This document shows, piece by piece, positions 5,017-7,098 of a stretch of 7,098 bases of DNA; position 1 is the stretch's first letter, and the number at the start of each line of letters is the position of its first letter. The stretch spans positions 1 to 7,098 of the forward strand of contig JAJRUK010000210.1 in NCBI GenBank assembly GCA_024277835.1, in the 5' to 3' direction. The notes under the pieces are model-generated. The model saw only the letters and a list, made by a program, of their open reading frames with translations. It ran no database searches and was not told where the DNA came from. The translations under genes were made by a program, and so were the position numbers. The stretch comes from Planctomycetota bacterium. Its GTDB lineage: Bacteria; Planctomycetota; Phycisphaerae; UBA1845.

Positions 5017-7098
5017 ATGTTTGAAGCATCGCTCCGACAAAAAACGGGTTGGGTTATCGCGGCGACCGCAGCACTTTTGTTGCTCGGCGCTCTTTCATCA
5101 AGCGTCATCGCTGGCGAACGCAGCACGACTGCCTCGAAAGCGAATGCGCGTCAAAACACGGCGCGAACAACGATCGAGGCGACGACCATTAAGGTCAGTC
5201 CGAGAAGAATCGCCACGCTCGCCGGAAACACAGTACCCGGCGGAACGATCGCCGGCGTCGTTCTGCCGCCCGGCGATATCGTCTATAGCAACCAATCCGA
5301 ATCGACCGTGAGTATCTATCTCCCGAACTCCGCGTTCGTCGGTGATTGCACGGTCCGCCCGACTCAGTTTATGGCAGACGACTTCACTCTCGCCTCGGGG
5401 CCAACCACTCTCAGCGGTTTCGCACTCCTGGTCGCCGGCGTGACAGAGTGCAGCGCAGCGACGTTTGACGTGCGCGTCGAGCTGTGGAACGGAAACCCTT
5501 GCAACACTACTTGCGCAACACTCATCGCAGGAACCGAAACAGACTTCACTGCCATTCCCAATGACGGGACGGTCCAACTGCTCTCAAAGACATTCGCCGT
5601 GCCTGTTGATGTACCCGGGACCGTATGGATGCGCGCTGAATTCTCGACCAACGACTCGGGCTGGATGCTCGGCTTTGACACCGACGGACCGGGAAACGCC
5701 ACCATCAGCCCGACCGCCCCAGACCTGGGGACGACCCTGGATTTCTGGGCGGAAGATGATGCGACAGACGGTTGCGACCTGTACGACTTCGCAAGCGGAA
5801 ACCACGCCGGATTCTGGGCAACGCTCTGGCAAACACCCGGTGCCGCACCAACTGGCGCTTGCTGCAACGGAACCACATGCTCGGTTGTGTCAGAAGCGGA
5901 CTGCGTTACCGCGGCAGGAACATGGCAGGGAACTTTCACCGACTGCGACCTCAACTACTGCCAACCCGGCGCGTGCTGCACCGGCGCAGACTTTCAGACC
6001 TGTACTGACGGCTCTGAGGCGACCTGTGCCGATGGGATATTCCACCCTGACTTGACCTGTGCTGACACACCATGTGGACCGAATTTCATCGACTATGAAA
6101 ACAGCTTCTTCACGCAGCAATTCTTTGCTTCCCGACCGGACAACTGGGTCGAAGGCGATCCGCCATCAGACATTATCGCCGCAGACGATATCACCTTCGG
6201 ATCAGGTAGACCTTGCGAAGTCAGTGGCTATGAGATGATCGTTTTTGGACAATGCAACGCCATCGACGGACTGGAGTTCGACGCACGACTCGCCCTCTGG
6301 AGCAATGACGACGGCGGAACACCTGCGGACCCTTCCGATGACAGACCACTCGCAGAAATCCCCGGAACCAGCAAGACATTCACCGGCATCCCGGCTGACC
6401 AGACCGGACACGCGCTCGTCGTCGTGCCCACCGCGACCACTATTGTCGGAGATCGCGTCTGGGTCGCCATTGAAACCACACCCGACATTGGGGGCCCGGG
6501 ACTCGCCGGACTCGCTGTGGTAGGTGATAGCTTGGACCAATTCGCCGAATTCAACTTCCCAAGTAATCCAAACGACTGGACCATCGGGCGTTTCTTCGGC
6601 GGGTTCACGCCGGAGCTTTGTCCGGGCGTGGGATGCACGCCAGCGGGAAGCTTCCGCATCAGAGCGTGGTGCGCAGGAGACCCGCCGACCGGAGCCTGTT
6701 GCGACAGCTTCGCCGGAACCTGTACAGACAACGTCGCCGAGCGAGACTGCAACGGTCGCTGGGCCGATGGCGAAACCTGCGCCAATCCGACCGCATTCGA
6801 CCCGCCGTGTGGAACCCATGCGTGCTGCTTTAACTTCCTCACGCCAGACAACATTATCTGCGCCGACCGCACCGAAGAAGCGTGTGCGGCTACGAACGGC
6901 GCACTCGCGCGGGGCGTGAATTGCACGGACATTGACTTCCCAGGATGCCCCGCATCGTCATGCATCAACAAGCAGGGCGACTGCTTTGCCGCACACCCGA
7001 CCGCGGGATGCGACGACGCTTTCTGCTGTGATACCGTCTGCACGACCAACCCAACGACCAACGGATTCTGTTGCGAACTGGAATGGGACGCTAACTGC
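5017..7098 (+). CDS. modular cysteine-rich exported protein, 3' end outside window (694 codons visible)
   Basis: An uninterrupted frame from ATG 5017 to the last base, so the C-terminus is unseen. A weak AAGGGA lies about 8 bases before the ATG, and an in-frame stop at 4921 with no ATG in between supports this start. Residues 1-32 form a signal peptide (hydrophobic core about 12-26, cleavage likely after SVIA), followed by a Thr/Ala-rich linker (about 34-60). Module A (about 86-272) has ADDFTL, VELWNG, AIPNDG, TVWMRAEFSTNDSGW and HAGFWATLW. Two GACC cysteine repeats (280-315, 318-353) follow. Module B (about 358-552) has AADDITF, LALWSNDDGG, GIPADQ and VWVAIETT. Two more cysteine repeats (559-598, 602-644) lead to a segment with CFAAHPTAGCDDAFCCDTVC (656-675) and FCCELEWDANC (684-694), a pattern I recall from planctomycete surface proteins. 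No catalytic motif is seen, and most cysteines probably form disulfides outside the cytoplasm. The role is probably structural or adhesive; a sorting or dockerin tail may lie beyond the edge. Confidence 0.9.
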   Translation, partial: MFEASLRQKTGWVIAATAALLLLGALSSSVIAGERSTTASKANARQNTARTTIEATTIKVSPRRIATLAGNTVPGGTIAGVVLPPGDIVYSNQSESTVSIYLPNSAFVGDCTVRPTQFMADDFTLASGPTTLSGFALLVAGVTECSAATFDVRVELWNGNPCNTTCATLIAGTETDFTAIPNDGTVQLLSKTFAVPVDVPGTVWMRAEFSTNDSGWMLGFDTDGPGNATISPTAPDLGTTLDFWAEDDATDGCDLYDFASGNHAGFWATLWQTPGAAPTGACCNGTTCSVVSEADCVTAAGTWQGTFTDCDLNYCQPGACCTGADFQTCTDGSEATCADGIFHPDLTCADTPCGPNFIDYENSFFTQQFFASRPDNWVEGDPPSDIIAADDITFGSGRPCEVSGYEMIVFGQCNAIDGLEFDARLALWSNDDGGTPADPSDDRPLAEIPGTSKTFTGIPADQTGHALVVVPTATTIVGDRVWVAIETTPDIGGPGLAGLAVVGDSLDQFAEFNFPSNPNDWTIGRFFGGFTPELCPGVGCTPAGSFRIRAWCAGDPPTGACCDSFAGTCTDNVAERDCNGRWADGETCANPTAFDPPCGTHACCFNFLTPDNIICADRTEEACAATNGALARGVNCTDIDFPGCPASSCINKQGDCFAAHPTAGCDDAFCCDTVCTTNPTTNGFCCELEWDANC

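Noticed and set aside
6228..7061. Long minus-strand open frame of 277 codons, and other antisense frames (5364-5954, 6202-6819, 5098-5577)
   Set aside because: They lie entirely opposite the plus-strand exported-protein gene, have low-complexity Ser/Pro/Ala or Arg-rich composition, and lack ribosome-binding sites. They are side effects of the codon bias of the real gene.

Overview
The window looks like chromosomal sequence from a member of the Planctomycetota, probably an uncultivated or environmental lineage. This rests on protein style, not on a marker gene. Two large exported proteins carry sequence types I associate strongly with planctomycetes. One has a core of the form NLYR..DRFEQIG.SW.KHGFFAL...LG.GCTDTY..GLN..Q.GLGPR followed by a C-terminal dockerin-like tail ending in FPY.GPQVC. 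The other has ADDF/ADDI beta modules alternating with GACC cysteine repeats and a CC..VC...FCC.LEWD..C segment. A small PFEPF.IH.ADGR...HPDF.ALSP.GR protein, also common in this phylum, supports the same placement. Base composition is moderately GC-rich. No rRNA, tRNA, CRISPR array, transposase or integrase was seen.

Layout: four genes lie on the minus strand and one on the plus strand. Read in transcription order, the minus-strand genes are a long secreted dockerin-tailed protein (4440 to 1885), a small lipoprotein (1629 to 1015), an 80-residue conserved small protein (990 to 748) and a 222-residue protein of unknown function (677 to 9). The plus-strand gene begins at 5017 and runs off the right edge with 694 codons visible. 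It is the largest item missed if only closed reading frames are considered. The 576-base divergent intergenic region (4441-5016) holds a good sigma70-type promoter for the minus-strand gene and a weaker candidate for the plus-strand gene. It also holds a leader hairpin with a T tract whose 5' arm can alternatively pair with the Shine-Dalgarno of the 851-residue gene.

Working together: the two divergent genes both encode exported, probably cell-surface or extracellular, proteins without recognisable catalytic motifs. They are best read as structural, adhesive or binding proteins. The lipoprotein and the 80-residue gene are separated by only 24 bases and are probably cotranscribed, possibly with the 222-residue gene 70 bases further on. 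A GC-rich hairpin followed by a T-rich run lies between the 851-residue gene and the lipoprotein and may separate their transcripts.

I found no convincing evidence of a new defence, mobile or biosynthetic system. The observations most worth a second look are the attenuator-like leader at 4452-4510, the higher-order module duplication in the plus-strand protein, and the orphan 222-residue protein.
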